Source: Ischnura elegans (lineage: Eukaryota > Arthropoda > Insecta > Odonata > Coenagrionidae). Taken from it: a stretch of 64,000 nt of DNA. Below the pieces are notes generated by a model, which had not been told where the DNA came from, searched no databases, and saw only the letters and a program-made list of their open reading frames with translations. A program made the translations under genes and the position numbers. Numbering within the stretch: position 1 is the first letter of the stretch; each line of letters starts with the position of its first letter. This document shows, piece after piece, positions 1 to 13,000 of the stretch. The stretch lies in NCBI RefSeq assembly GCF_921293095.1, contig NC_060254.1, forward strand, positions 63,038,069 through 63,102,068, given 5' to 3'.

Positions 1-61
1 TTAAAACAAATATGTATGTGTAATAATCCTGCCGCGTGAACGGCGGTGAAAAATATACAAG

Positions 62-231
62 AATTGTCATGAGAAACGAGGGCCTAACACTTAGTAGATG
101 AGCCTTGGTATAATTGCCACGAGAATGAAAGATCGTGGATAGCGTAGTGGTCTGAGTAGTGGTTCGGAAAGCTAAAGGTCCGTCGTTTGATTCCCGGTCC
201 AGGGGAATTTTTTTTCATGGCAATTCTTGCA
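62..231 (+). mobile_element. tRNA-derived SINE-like element
   Basis: A tRNA-like head is visible. An A-box-like ATAGCGTAGTGG (139-150) is followed about 35 bp later by a B-box-like GTTTGATTCCC (184-194), then a T run at about 207-215. A short motif (AATTGCCA..GA.AA) occurs before the head near 62-78 and 111-129 and in inverted form at 215-231. The spacing fits an internal RNA polymerase III promoter, but the arms do not fold as a functional tRNA cloverleaf, so a SINE is more likely than a tRNA gene. A related piece lies at about 12405-12482 on the other strand. Confidence 0.5.
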
Positions 232-526
232 TAAATATGTGTGAAAAAAATTAAACAAGAAGTTGTTGATGATTTTTCATAACAAACCGTGGACTTTAAA
301 TGAGTGTTGCTTCATTGTTTTCTTTTACAATCCTGATTCATGGGCGTAGATAGAAGCGAAAATTGCAAAAGTCTTTAAGAAAAATCAGTACTGAATTGAA
401 AAGAAAGTATTCAACAAATTTTCTTTAAACCCACGAAATATGATATGCAATAGTATAAGATATGTAACTAAAGTAAAACTATTTTTTCAAGGAAATAATC
501 TCATAAACTAATTTCACAACTTGGCT

Positions 527-624
527 TGCCCATAGACCATAGCTTCCCCATAGACCATAGCTTAGACCCCCCTAGACCATGGCTTGCCCCCCTAGTTATG
601 ATCCTGGGTACGCCCTTGTCTATC
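527..624. repeat. short tandem repeat plus MITE-like end
   Basis: About four degenerate copies of a 16-18 bp unit (CCATAGACCATAGCTT-like) run from 529 to about 595. They are followed by a C-rich tract and a terminus reading GGGTACGCCCTTG. That end resembles the termini of the hAT-type MITEs elsewhere in this window (for example 50286-50545). I found no matching left end or duplication, so this is an orphan or rearranged end. Confidence 0.4.
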
Positions 625-2330
625 AATTTTAGATCAAGTTATTTTACTGACTGTGTAGCAAGTTGATAACCGACAATGGGTCGCTCTTTCTCAACTAGAG
701 TATTTAATAGAGATCGTCGCTATATGCATATCCGCTAGTATCTATGTCTATTACTGGCTAAAAGTAATTCATTATTCAACTTACATTTAGAAATAGCTGG
801 GATAGACATTGCTCGTAAACTTTTCTCATCATCTACCATTAAATTTTCAATTTATCATCTTCCCCTATAGTAAAAGCATAAATACGTCGTTGGTGCACCC
901 TATTTCAATAAGCGATGTTACGGAGTAGCACCTATGCCTGAGTGCACTTTGGCGAATAAATATAGAAATTGCCTCGACCTCTTTTCAGTTCCGTCTCCTA
1001 TTTCCTGGCGCTTGTGCGCGACAAGTGCTTTGTCATGAGTACTGAAAGGCACTTCACATGGGTGGTACCGATGTAAAATGAAGAAAAAGCGATAGCCTGC
1101 ATATTTCTTCAAAGGATACCCTGTGATATGGTTTAACGCAATGTTTTTTTTCTGAACTGAACGAATTAATTATGCTATCAGATCAATTTTATGGGAAGAA
1201 ATTATCAGTTTGATGAGGAGACCAAGAGAGAAAAATAAAGGCCTTAAAATCGAGAACTAGAACAAGTGGAAACGAGAGTAAACAGAATCCGTGGGATACT
1301 TGGTGACAGAAATAAAATAATGACAGATAAATTGTGTTTTAGGATATAAGGATATTAGTTAGAATGTCTCAAACAATTTTTTTTTCATTTGGAAGTGCTG
1401 ATACATTTTCTGGTGTAATCTGGTGTAGAAAACAAACAAAAATTCATCGTGATCACAAAATAATACCTTGCTTAATTACGTTTACGAATTTCAGAATCGG
1501 ATGAAGAAAAGTAGCCTGTCTCACCGCAACAATTTTGTTCTTTCATGAGAATATACTGCAAAAATACCATTCCTTAGTTATAAAAGGCATCATGTTCGAC
1601 AGTTGTTAATTTGATACGATTGGAAAAATTAATATAACTTTACACTTTCCTTTTCTCTAATATACTGGTACTTATCCAAATTTTGCTCACGTTAAAATCC
1701 CAAGAAAAAAGTATGTGACCCTCGTTCATACTTACATTTTTTCTGAGATAATAGCCAATGAAGTACACAGCCTTTCCAATACGCCATTGACGCCTTGATT
1801 CATTAAAACCTTTGAGGTTCGTAATTTGCACCCTATTGATTTTTTCCTGGTGCTTTGACAAAAACCTAGGTCACTGAGCGTTATGTCAAGTGAGCATGAA
1901 TATATGCCTTGTCGCTCATTTCGCAGTTCTTAATGAAAGTATGAGGGAAAAGCAGAGAATATTCGGTGGAATCTTTGCAAAATCGCTTTCCATCATACCT
2001 TTAGCAGCTCAAGGTCAAGTGACGGTCAATTTTAGTTTCTGAAATAACACTTATGAGTGCAGAATTCATGAGAAAATGGATTGTAGAGTTTATGTGCGTG
2101 GAAGACCAGGGTTTTCATCGCTCGAGATCAGCCGCTTCCCAGAGATATTCCTCTATAGCGATCATTGACAGTTATTTTTAAGTTGGAGGAGGATATCAAA
2201 AGATTAGTTTGATTTTAATTTCGATCATAAATACCTGTTCTATAAATTCCTCAATAATAGGAAATTTCGATCGAATGCACGGCGAAGGCTGTTCGGTACA
2301 AAAATATTTTTGATTAAATATCCTTACGTA
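625..2330. other. AT-rich intergenic DNA, no gene seen
   Basis: ORFs here are short, lack recognisable motifs and show no splice-compatible continuation. No repeat with clear boundaries was found. Confidence 0.5.
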
Positions 2331-2338
2331 CTATCTTT

Positions 2339-2642
2339 CAGGGGCGCAGCTAGGAATTAAGGCTGGGGGGGGGGAGGTTTAGGCACAACTAATACTGGGG
2401 TGTCTGGGGGTGTGGAATACCCGCCAGGGTAAGCGGGAGGTGCGGGGGCACTGCTTTAGAAAATTTTCAAGATAAAGGGTTCAAAATGGTGAGTTTTACG
2501 GCTTTCGGGGGATATTTTATTAATATTTACACTATTCTGTAAGTAATATTAATCCAATTAAGTAAAATGGATTTAACTTTTAAAAATTTCTGAGCTCTAG
2601 CGGGGGGGTTATCCCTCAAAACCCCCCCTCGCTGCGCCATTA
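2339..2642. mobile_element. hAT-type MITE (family 1, copy A)
   Basis: A 304-bp non-coding element with imperfect terminal inverted repeats (CAGGGGCGCAGCTAGGAATT at the left, CTCGCTGCGCC near the right end), G-rich just inside the left end and C-rich just inside the right. It is flanked by a perfect 8-bp direct repeat CTATCTTT (2331-2338 and 2643-2650), the length typical of hAT target-site duplications. It is alignable over its whole length with 6227-6498. The last four bases have diverged from the expected terminus. Confidence 0.8.
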
Positions 2643-2759
2643 CTATCTTTCATCTTAGTAACGTTAAAAATTCTCCGAGGACTCGAAGATTTGATGGTTG
2701 TAATTGTCTCTTTACCCATACTTATGTCAGAAACTTCGGTCATCTACCTCATGAGAATC

Positions 2760-3250
2760 TGTTTGAAACAGCGAAAGGGAAACGTGGTTAATGTCCCCTG
2801 TGATCCTCCGTACACCCACCGCTACCCTTGAAGAATCTTTGACCCAATTTCCTGGCACAACTTTATGTCCTCTCAACTCTACAACCCTCACTACTTCGAT
2901 TGGTTCTTTCAAAAGGTTCTCATGCCTCTCCCCCGCATTCGAAGTCGTAATTGCTTTAGAGAGGACAAGCTGGGCTCTCCCCCCACCCCAGAGACGTTTC
3001 TACCCCAACTCCTTTGCTTCTCAAGGACAACCATCCCTACCCACCGCTGTCTAACAAGTGTCGAAGCTATACCCTCCCTTCCCCATCCGCGGGGGCGGAA
3101 TAAAAAGAAGAAAATAAAATTATTTCCGGGAATCGCACGCGAGGATGTTAACTCTTGGTGTCTCACCCATTTATTTATCCCCAGAGTCTCTACCTCTCAC
3201 GCCAACTGACTATCCACGCAGTCCATCCATTTTGCATCCAAGGTGGCCCA
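2760..3250. other. C-rich low-complexity stretch
   Basis: A C/T-rich segment in which ORFs open on both strands only because stop codons are rare. No protein motif, splice pattern or repeat boundary is visible. Confidence 0.4.
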
Positions 3251-3279
3251 AAAAAGAAAAAAAAGGAAAATAGGGGGAA

Positions 3280-5480
3280 GATGACGCATTTGGAAGCCCG
3301 GTCTCAATGTCAAGTGCCCGACAATTTCACTCTTTCTTTAATCAAATTGGTACGACCGTAATTTTGAAAAACGCAACTTTATGGTAAAAAAATTCTTTTC
3401 GCGTAATTAGCTAAAAAGAGATAATGGAATTAATCAATTAATAGAGGTTGAAAGACAAAATTAGGATTAACAGAATTCGGATAGCTTAATCCTTATAATT
3501 TCAAACAAATTCCTTTTCTAGCTGTTTGAGCAATATAACGCAAATTTGCATGTAAATTTCGTGATTTTTCTCCATTCACAGCATTATTTGATGATAACTC
3601 AATAACTAGTATAATGTCCCAATCACGATGGTTTTATTTTAGCCAAAAGGACGAAAGGGAGATGATAAAAGTTCGTCGTGACGCAATTGGAAGTCCAGTC
3701 TCATTGTCAAGTGTCCAGCCATATCCCTCTTTCTTCGATTACTACGGTACGACTGCGACTTTGCGGAAAAAATACTTTTCGCGCAATTAGCTACACAAAG
3801 AGGTGCCGGAATCAATGGCATTATTAGAGGTGGAAAAAAAATAAGGAGGCACAGAATACTTTTTGGAATATTTTTAAATAAGTGGAATTCTGACCGTATA
3901 CTATTCATTATTTATCTTGACTGTCATGAAGTACAACTAGAACACACTTAACATTCTCACTAAACCCTTCATTATGCCACTTCTAATTCTCATATCACAC
4001 TCTCGGTTTGAATAATCTGAGGTTAATTTCAATTTCATCATTTATTGCCTTAAAATGTTTTCACAGTTAACAATGGAATAGAAAATTCGTATTTTTTTTT
4101 CAAATTAAATTTATTTCTTCATAGCGCAAACCTTATCATTATATTTTTAAGAAAATACCTTTTCTCGCTATTTGAGCAATACTATGCTAATTTTCATGTA
4201 AATTTCGTGATTTGACTCAATTCAGAGCATTATTAGCTAATAACTCAATGACTATCACTGTGACAACCCGTGTTTTGTTCCAATCACGATTTCTTGATTA
4301 TGGCGCACCTAATTTTAGTCGTTTTTGAAAACGGCATATGCATAGCAGTATTGATCTGATTTGGCAAGTATTGCCAGAAGAGCATGTATTAATATGTGAA
4401 TTTGCAAATGTAACTTCTCTAAAATATATCATGGAAAGCTTTTTTCCGCCGTCTATCATTCACTATTTATCTTGGCTGTCATGAAAAACAATTAGAAGTC
4501 CACATTTTGAAAACTTCATGACAGTGACATTACTTCTTTTCTGGGTAGAATCGTCTCACTTAGAATGTACTTGTGGACGACAGCGGTGATCACTAAATTC
4601 TTTCAACTTGCCTTTACCATTATTTAAAGAAGGCTGTTGAGAATTTTCCTTCCTGCTATGCGCTGATTTGGAACTGCGGAAAGCAGAGCCAAAAAAATAT
4701 ACCTGACATCCCGAATGGATTGAGAGTAAGGTATGAAAATAATGTATAATTTTATTCCCCTATTGACGTATTTACATAATGTATCATTTGCTGTTTTGAA
4801 ATGCTTCGAATGTCCCGTTTGAGATTAAATGGAGTTTAGCAATTAGATGAATGAGCATGTGTTAATATCCTTTATCGTAGGCGGTGTCTTATTAAGCTGG
4901 CTTTCAAAGGAAATTAGGTCACCAGCAAAAGTTAAGAAATTGTTGCGTAGCTGCTAGTACTTGAGCTTTTTTATTTTATTAACCACAACTTAGCTATATT
5001 TCTTTTTCATCTAATGTGTGTTATAAGTGTTATTTTTGGCAGCAAAGCGATAAAAATCAAGCAAAATGTAGCTCCTACAAAAAATCAATAAAACTTATTT
5101 ATTAAAATTAACAACAAATTGGGAACATTAAAACTTAATCTAGAGAAGATCTTCGAACGTTTTTATTTGCCTATCGTCATCATATTTATCGTCATTTGAA
5201 AATGCCTATTATGCGTGATCGCGTTGGCAGTTCTTTGCTGATAATCGCTCATATCTAGTCGTGCATGTGATCACGGACTACTCACCAAGATTCTAAGAAT
5301 GAATCGGCTCAAGGGGTCACGAATACACCTAACAACGCCCACTAAACCCTTCATTCAGTACTTCATATCGCTCTCTCGGTTGGAATTAACCTGGGGTTTA
5401 TGTCAATTCTATCATTTCTTGCCTTAAAATGTTTTAATATTTGACAATCAAATATATTATTACTATTTTTTTCAAAATCA
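3280..5480. repeat. Scrambled local duplication block
   Basis: Three unrelated sequence units recur here in the same orientation. Unit A lies at about 3283-3480 and 3659-3865. Unit B lies at about 3520-3632 and 4168-4290 (shared GTAAATTTCGTGATTT and CCAATCACGAT). Unit C lies at about 3902-4100 and 5330-5480, with its first 40 bp repeated again near 4465-4505. The order is A-B-A-C-B-(C)-C, so this is not a simple tandem array. Copies are clearly diverged. No coding potential. Confidence 0.65.
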
Positions 5481-6226
5481 TAAAATTTTTACAAATAAAC
5501 CGAAATGTATTATCTATTTTCGGACTTCGCAGTTAATTTTTCTGACATCAAAGCCTCGTGTCTGTGGTTGAACCGATAACAAAATGAGTAATAAAAGTGT
5601 TACCAATTCCATTTTGCTATTTGATTAAGGACATTTATTTTGTACTTCGTATTTCTTAGTGGTCACCTGATAGCCCACATTACACTATGCTTGGGAGTTG
5701 GCCTAAGTCGTCAAAGACGAGTCCATGTGGTTTAGCGATTCTCTTTGCGTTTATAATAAATATTATGTGAACCTACTTTAGTGAACTTATTCAAAGTTAT
5801 TAACCAATATTACGGAAGTGAAACAATATGTTTCCCATATTGCCTATATATCACACCCTTCCTGGTATCGGCATTTTTGTTGAGTAGCTCCTGTGGATTC
5901 AAGTAGTCTTAGGGAATGTAGGAAATTGGGGGAATGGGATATCTTGTCAATAAAATCACTCAAAGATCGTGTGCATAATGGGGTCCATTTTCTATTATCT
6001 ATCGAGGAACTTTATGTCTTGATCTGATGGCATATAATTTTACGAAGGCGAGCAGAAGGAACACTATTTGGTAATCGAAAATATGAATACATCTTTTCTT
6101 TTGCCTCATTTACTTCTACTATGATGATGATATATTTATTCTACCCAATAATCCGGATGAATTTCATGGCTAACCTGAAAACCGAGTGGCCTTGTGGATA
6201 AGCACTAATATGTATATAGATATAAG

Positions 6227-6498
6227 CAGGGGCGCAGCTAAGAATTAAGTCTGGGGGGGGGGGGGGTTAGGTGCGACTAATACCGGGGTGTGTGGGGTAT
6301 GGAATACCCACCACGATAAGCGGTAGGTGCGAGATAAATACATAGCGGAATTTTAAGATAAATGGTTCCAAATGGTGAGTTTTACGGCTTTATGACGGAT
6401 ATTTTATTAATCCTTACACTATTCTATTAGTAATATCAATCCAATTAAGTAAAATGGATTCAACTTAAAAATTTCTCTGAGCTCTCGCTGTGCCACTG
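6227..6498. mobile_element. hAT-type MITE (family 1, copy B)
   Basis: A 272-bp relative of the 2339-2642 element. The left terminus is CAGGGGCGCAGCTAAGAATT with a G run just inside; the right terminus is CGCTGTGCCACTG. Flanking 8-bp repeats are GATATAAG (6219-6226) and GATAGAAG (6499-6506), 7 of 8 matching. The interior is AT-rich and non-coding. Confidence 0.8.
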
Positions 6499-7217
6499 GA
6501 TAGAAGGGCTTAAGAATCCGTTTTTCATAATTACTCGTCAATACATACGGAGGGTAAGGGTAGTTCAGACTGATACGGGGAAATTCATAACTATCCGTTG
6601 GAAATTCTTTCGAAGCCTAAGCTATCCATAATTTGCGTCCAGCTTTGAAAATTTAGTAAAGGAGCGAGAAGGGACGAGGATGTCTTTGATGGAAACGTAT
6701 TGATTAGCTGAGATAACTATAAAAAGGTGAGGACGAAGGCCTCACAGAATATAAAACGTCTCGATAAAAAAAGGTTGCGATTATCGACAATCTAAGAAAA
6801 GCTGCAGAGCCCCCGGGGAAGTAATGCTGGGACGTTAAAAATCGAATTGAGGCAGAAAAGGACACACCAACGCTTCATGAACTACACTCCATGGGACAAT
6901 ATGGCTGTGGAAGCATTTGACCTGACGCTGGATTATTCACCTCATGCAAAATTCACGTTATTTAAGAGCGAAACAGTAGCGCAAATGGCAGGCACCGATG
7001 CGCAAGATTACCACGATTCTTGCGCCACAAATTCAAGAATTTTGGAGCAGAATTACATCTACTTATTACCCCGCAAGCCGCCTTAACAGACAAGAGGGGG
7101 TGTTAGGATACCAGCCGTTCACACGCAAAAACGAAATGTTCTAACGAGCTTGCACCTAGCATTTATCGTGTGAGGGAAAAACGAATTCCCATATTTATCC
7201 ATTCGACAAAATATCTC

Positions 7218-7463
7218 TTAACTTATCGTTTCTGTCGAAGCTGGAAATGAGGTGGGTTTCTCTGTGTAGCTCTTAAAGATATCCATTCTCAATTGCTCAC
7301 GCAATCTAAGCCTAGCGCGTAGGTTCCAGCGGCTCCCACCCAATTCATTTAACATCTGCGTAACGCTTTCTGTACGTCCGTCGAAGTTTTTGACGAATCG
7401 CGCAGCTTTCCTTTGTATTTCCCCCCCCCCTTTCCCCCGTGATTCCCGATGGTAATAATGAAG
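7218..7463 (-). pseudogene. LINE reverse-transcriptase C-terminal remnant
   Basis: The minus frame reads QRKAARFV..., then SVTQMLNELG and an arginine/leucine-rich stretch. This is the familiar tail beyond the catalytic domain of non-LTR reverse transcriptases (consensus style: Q-RAARFV...TSSVT-ML--LGW--L--RR--RL). The upstream side (above about 7463) ends abruptly in a G/C run, so the copy is truncated on its 5' side. After the stop at 7218 the similarity is lost. No catalytic residues remain. Confidence 0.65.
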
Positions 7464-7984
7464 GTGGTTCTGCAATTTAATAATTCACCAGCTCAGCAAA
7501 TAATTCTTACAGATAATTTGAGGATATACGAAGGGTCCAAGCTGACGCATTTACGCTGAGAGGTATTGCATACCTACAAGGCGCCGCGAAAAGTAACGAA
7601 CTTAACCTCCCAGAATAATTTCCTTAATCCGACCCGGACAAGTTTTTGTGGATCAGTATCTTGAAAAATTAATAAAATCTAGGTGTTTTCGTCTTGACCA
7701 CAATTTTTTAATGGAAACTACAAGGGTTTCATCACTCAAGTGCCCTCAGCAGGTCTGCTGGGGAGTATTCCCAGAAATATGGTGAAACATTTGCTTTTAC
7801 ATTACCAGGCATTTGAATAGTAACAACATAAAAAATGAATGTCCACTTAACCCCCTTATGGAATGCTTGCCTGTGGTAATGCAATTATGCATACGACAAA
7901 ATAATGTTACTACGAAACACTACATATTTTTATACACTACTTTGCCAGGAGTTGCTAAATAAAGGAAATAATTCATCAAAACAA

Positions 7985-9805
7985 ATAACATGTTGTAATA
8001 ATTTTATTTAATATAGTTTACAAAGTAGTTTCTTTCCATAATTGACAATTTGTGCCTTCACAGATAAAGTAATATTGTAAATGTTCCTTGTAAATGACTG
8101 TGCTTTTCTTACGAGGAATTAAGGAATTGGTGAATATGTAGTACAAGTTAATGACACATGAAAGTTGTGCTCACTTAGTAATTACAGAAAGTTAATTCCC
8201 GCAATATTAAGATTATTATTATAAGAGAATTTTTCAGCTCTCACATGGCAAAATATTTTAAAACAATTACTAAAAACAATTTACTACAGTAAAATTCAAT
8301 ATTTTTGTCACAAATCTGTGGATAAACTTTGCCAATAGGTTATTATTCAATTTTATTTATATGGTGCATTCGAAATATTATTTTTGAGATTCTATTGTGC
8401 ATACATGAAACTATTATGTCAAGACACAATGTGCCTTCATGCAATTCATGCGGTAGCAATGGTTGGGATAATAAAATTTCCTTGACATTAGCTCCACAGA
8501 AATATTAATTAAAAGGTACTTTCTCATTAAATGCAACACATTTTTAATCAAGTAACTTTACATAAATCTAGCCACAAGTCAATATTTTAAATAATTCAAG
8601 AAGAACAATCACAATTATCACTAAAATTTTATATTACAAAATAAATTTGAATCACATTATATTAATTATTCTCTTCCTCTGACAGCTAAAATTTCCAACT
8701 TGCAACGGTGGTATCAGTACAATATTAAGTTCCAATAATTCAAAATCCAAATAAATAACTATGATTTATAAAATAAAATACTGGAGATGGACTCTTTGGA
8801 TATGAATTTGGATGTATTTTTCGTAGCGATAAAAAGTGGATATTCATAATATCATTAAAAGTGGCAGTATACTGCTGCTTTTGTAATTACTTCCTCATTA
8901 CAATTGTCCCAAGATTTTGTGATTCCATTAATAATTATGTTCTTCCATATTTTCAAATGACTAGTTCAAAGAACTTATAGACAGTTGTTTAAGACTATCA
9001 TCATATTATTGCCATGTTTTCCCACGCTTGAGTAAAATAAACATTATTACATATGTATTAAAAATAGATGAGATGAAATTGAAACACACATTTCGGATAA
9101 CCCAAATATTTAAACCTGGCGACTAGAGATTAGGCTATTAAAAAAATGAAGCCTAAAGAAATAAGGCACAGTCTTTTGCATCAAAAAGGACCAGGATATT
9201 AATCCTCACCTCAAATGTACAGGTACTTATTTGGATGCCATTGGTATGTATAAAAGCATGACAAGTTCAACTCTGAGAAATGTGAGCACTTAAAAATATG
9301 ATAGTTATCACAGTCAATGAGGCCCACCTTTGGCAAATGATTTCTGCCACAATGTGTCAGGCAAATGAAGAGTCAACCTCTTTTGTGTACAATAGGCTAT
9401 TAAGTCCTGAGGAAAAGCTCAAGGAAAGACTATTTTCCACCATATAAAAGGCCTCACGTAAGTATGATATGCTTCCAATTATTCAACTTCACACTGATAA
9501 TATCAACCACTATTTATATACACATTCTCCTCTTATCAACACAAATATTAAAACTTAGAGGAATTCAAAGATCACTGAATTGATCCATTTCAACAATTTC
9601 TGTATTAAAAAATAAAACTCTTTGGTAGCTCAATTAATAAAATCAACATTATACCATCTCTATGATTTACGCTGGCATCAACCAACTTTCATCAATTTTT
9701 AACAGTGATATATGAATAAATAAATCACTATTGAGCACAAGACAGAACAAAACATGACAAGTATTAAAAAGATAAAATTTAAAGTAGCACACCTTCGGAT
9801 AGGTA
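7985..9805 (-). other. Probable 3' UTR of the MARCH-type gene
   Basis: This 1.8-kb AT-rich stretch directly follows the stop codon of the minus-strand RING-CH gene. It is free of the repeat types that fill the rest of the window. A minus-strand AATAAA lies at about 8003-8008, near an A/T-rich candidate cleavage region. The true 3' end cannot be fixed without transcripts; other AATAAA-like hexamers occur inside. Confidence 0.4.
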
Positions 9806-10052
9806 TCACATGAACACACTAACTTCATAAGTTTGCGCTTCTTGCCGAGGAGTAAACAAACGAGTAGTTTCCTGAGCTGGCGGACCATCATTATTGTTGG
9901 TATCTGCTGGATTCATAGTAATTGAAGGAGTATCTTGCAAAGTAAGAGCCACTAGGGAAACAGGAATAGGACGTGATGATGGTCTATCTTCCAAATTCAA
10001 GTGCACCACTTGATTGACCATCTTCCAACGCAGAAACATGCTCCAATGATAC
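9806..10052 (-). CDS. MARCH-type gene, coding exon 4 (C-terminal)
   Basis: Acceptor TTTTGTATTTAG/GTATC completes the arginine of FRYHW. It encodes the juxtamembrane FRYHWSMFLRWKMVNQVV segment, conserved in MARCH2/3 as FRYHC..Y.EWR.TNQ.V, then a low-complexity tail. It ends ...EVSVFM with TGA; the V-F-M end fits a class II PDZ-ligand pattern, which is inference only. Confidence 0.9.
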
Positions 10053-13000
10053 CTAAATACAAAAGATTTTTTAAGTGAATTATATAAATACCGATTATTA
10101 GAGATAGGTGAAAATCGCACTTTAATTTTTATATTATCGCACTTTCAATAACTGTTAAACGCATTTTGTAGTGTCCATTTTTTATTTTCATAATGAGGTA
10201 GATGACGATAAAATGTAGTGAAACACAGTTATAGGACAAAATACAGAATATTTCAAATAATTATGTTGTAGAACAATAATAAATTAAGGAATAAGACATA
10301 TAGTGGCGGAGGTGTAGCTTGCCCGTGCCCACTTGTAGTTTGCGGCCTCGTAGAGTCTCAGCCAACTAGCAGCTTGGCCAGTCGCTCACATGCTTTAAGC
10401 GGTGAGAATTTAAACTGAGTTCGGCGCGAAATGTACGAATTTTCCCGTTGAAAAGGCAAATTTTCATAAAAGTTCAGTCATTGCATCTCTGTCGCATTTA
10501 TTTGCGCACATTGCATGTGTATCACATTTATCGCATTTGCGATTTTCACGCATCTCTACTGATTATGCATGTGCAGTTGGATTCAAATTTAAAAACATGG
10601 GAAGATGAATGAACACAATAACTTACAAAGAAACTATTACAATATGAATTTGAAGAATGAGTACATAGGTAGCAGAAAGCTCCATGAAAAAAATTAAAAA
10701 ATTGTTACAATATTGGTATAGCTATACCATAATTGAATACATGGCATGCATTCGTGATATTAGAAAAAAACTTGATCAGAGAAACGAAGAAAATAAATAG
10801 GAATGCTTTACAAAAGAAAGAAAGCGACCACCAAAGGCAAAGTGGTACGAGAGAATTGCAAATGAGGTCCCGCACATATATACATCAAGTATGTTAATAA
10901 TAGGGAAGTGCACTAATTTTTTTTTATTGCTGAATTGGAAAGTTTAGCCTAAAAAAGAAACATTAGTATAGTCACTTTTATTTTCTGCATCTGGGGTATA
11001 CACTTTAAAACGTTTTGAAAGTCGGAAAATTTCATGTTGCGCTGAAACACAGTGCCTCCATCTTGATTGAGATGTGACGTCACAAGGCAGTAGTCACCAG
11101 TGGAGTATCGCTGTATTCCGTCGCCTTCTTTAGCGCGGCGAGAGTTTCCGGGAATCGGTGGAGTTTGCTTCCTAAAAATGTCGTCTAGTACCGAAAACAT
11201 GAATTCAAAATAGAATTATAAATGATTTTTTGTTCCAAATTTCATCTCGACGTCGAAACAAAAGCCTGGAGAAGATATTCATTCCCGTGGCTTAAGCACA
11301 AGCTATACGGAATAAATGGTTCAAGGCTGCTCCTGACTCTTACCTATCGATGATATTCTATTTTGAAGATCATTTGAAGGTATTGTAAGATCAAATTGAT
11401 AATTATATTATAATAATTTACTTATTGGGTACCTCAGTCATATCAGAAAGTGTGTTGAGTCAAAATATAGCATCTTCCGCGTAGACCTACGTAATTTATA
11501 AACTGAAAGTAGTTTGGTTAAAGAATTATGGCGCGACTGTTTTTTTACACGACCGGGCAAAATGCGTACTTTGCCCATGATATGTGCATATATGATAACA
11601 AACGATTTTTGTTAAAGTCAATCTTTATTTGTTGAAATTAGTACATTTATAGGTGATACAGATATAAAGGTACACGGCAGGTCGCGCGGCGTAATTTGTA
11701 TTCCACTGGTGACGGGTTCATCTTGCTGATCTAAAAAATTAGCTACAATACCTCGGACTTTGAAAACTCGCAATATAGGCAGTCAAAGTACATTGTAAGA
11801 ATACACGAGACCATTATAGCCCAGAATGTACGTACAATGTCGAAATCCTTGGTTTTCAAAGATTGACGTATTTTATACGCCAGCGCGCCCGGTCCAGGGT
11901 TATCAACTTTTATTTCATCCTATTTGTTAGTTGAAATTATATTTCAGAATGGTTATTTTAGCACAGCTACTGAGGTAAACTGGTAGGTACTGAGTACAAG
12001 GTACTGAGGTATGTACTGAGTAAGTAAACTCCCTTTGGAGTAATGTGAATTACACGTGTTCGAGATATATGGCATTTTATATTCGCTTTGTGTTCTTATT
12101 AATTATGCCTGTACGCATATTGTTGCTTGCCGCGAGCCTTTAATGGTATGTGCTCTTGCAAGAGTGGTTTTCATTTTTAATGTGGAAGTTGGTCAGTATA
12201 AGCAAAGAAAAAATTAACATTTTAGCGCACACCAACCCTTGTAGTCATCGTATCTCGGCGTTTGTAATGACACTGCTAAAATACCTAAACGCCATAATGA
12301 CGATAAAAAAATTGTCTCATGTCAATGATTGCTGCAATTATAATTAATGATAAACTAGACGCCGTATGATCACAATGAAGGCAACAAAAAATAATGCCAT
12401 GAAGTAGGCTTAAACCGCTGTCCTTTGGGTTACATCTTTCCGTTGACTCGTGCACTCTACCGCTACCCCAACCGACCCATTGAAGATAAGCGGATATTTT
12501 GGATCTATATATATAACTTGTAAAAAGTAACGCGTGAAAATTAATTAATTACAGCCTAACTAACGCCCTAATTGAAAAAGATGCAGCAAGGTACGCGGTC
12601 TCCCCTTGTTAGCCTTAACGTCTCGCATTTCTATGGAGCGTTGAACCTGTCCTCCTTATTCAAAAATTCAGTAACCATAAATACATCAAAGTTTGGTATA
12701 CCATTTATAAATCGTTGGAATTTTCCTTCTCCCAACCAAGATTATCTTTTCTTGAACCCATCCTGGACAGCGAACCATTGCAACAACCAGCCAGCTCGGA
12801 AATAAGGCTAACATCCCATGATTCTAGTAGTGAAGGGCGAACGTTCCGGCCGGCGTGAATACATACGCAACGAATAAGTCTTGCAGTAAACGTCTGAAAT
12901 AGGTTTATTAGTTTGACTCGGTTCTTACAAAATAGTTTTGGCATGATAAACGGCATTGTGCCAAAATATACCCAGCGAAAAATAAATGCCATCATGCATT

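Noticed and set aside
6847-7086. A 79-codon plus-strand ORF beginning MRQKRTHQRF
   Set aside because: It lies in the decayed downstream part of a minus-strand LINE remnant, has no recognisable motif and no upstream support.
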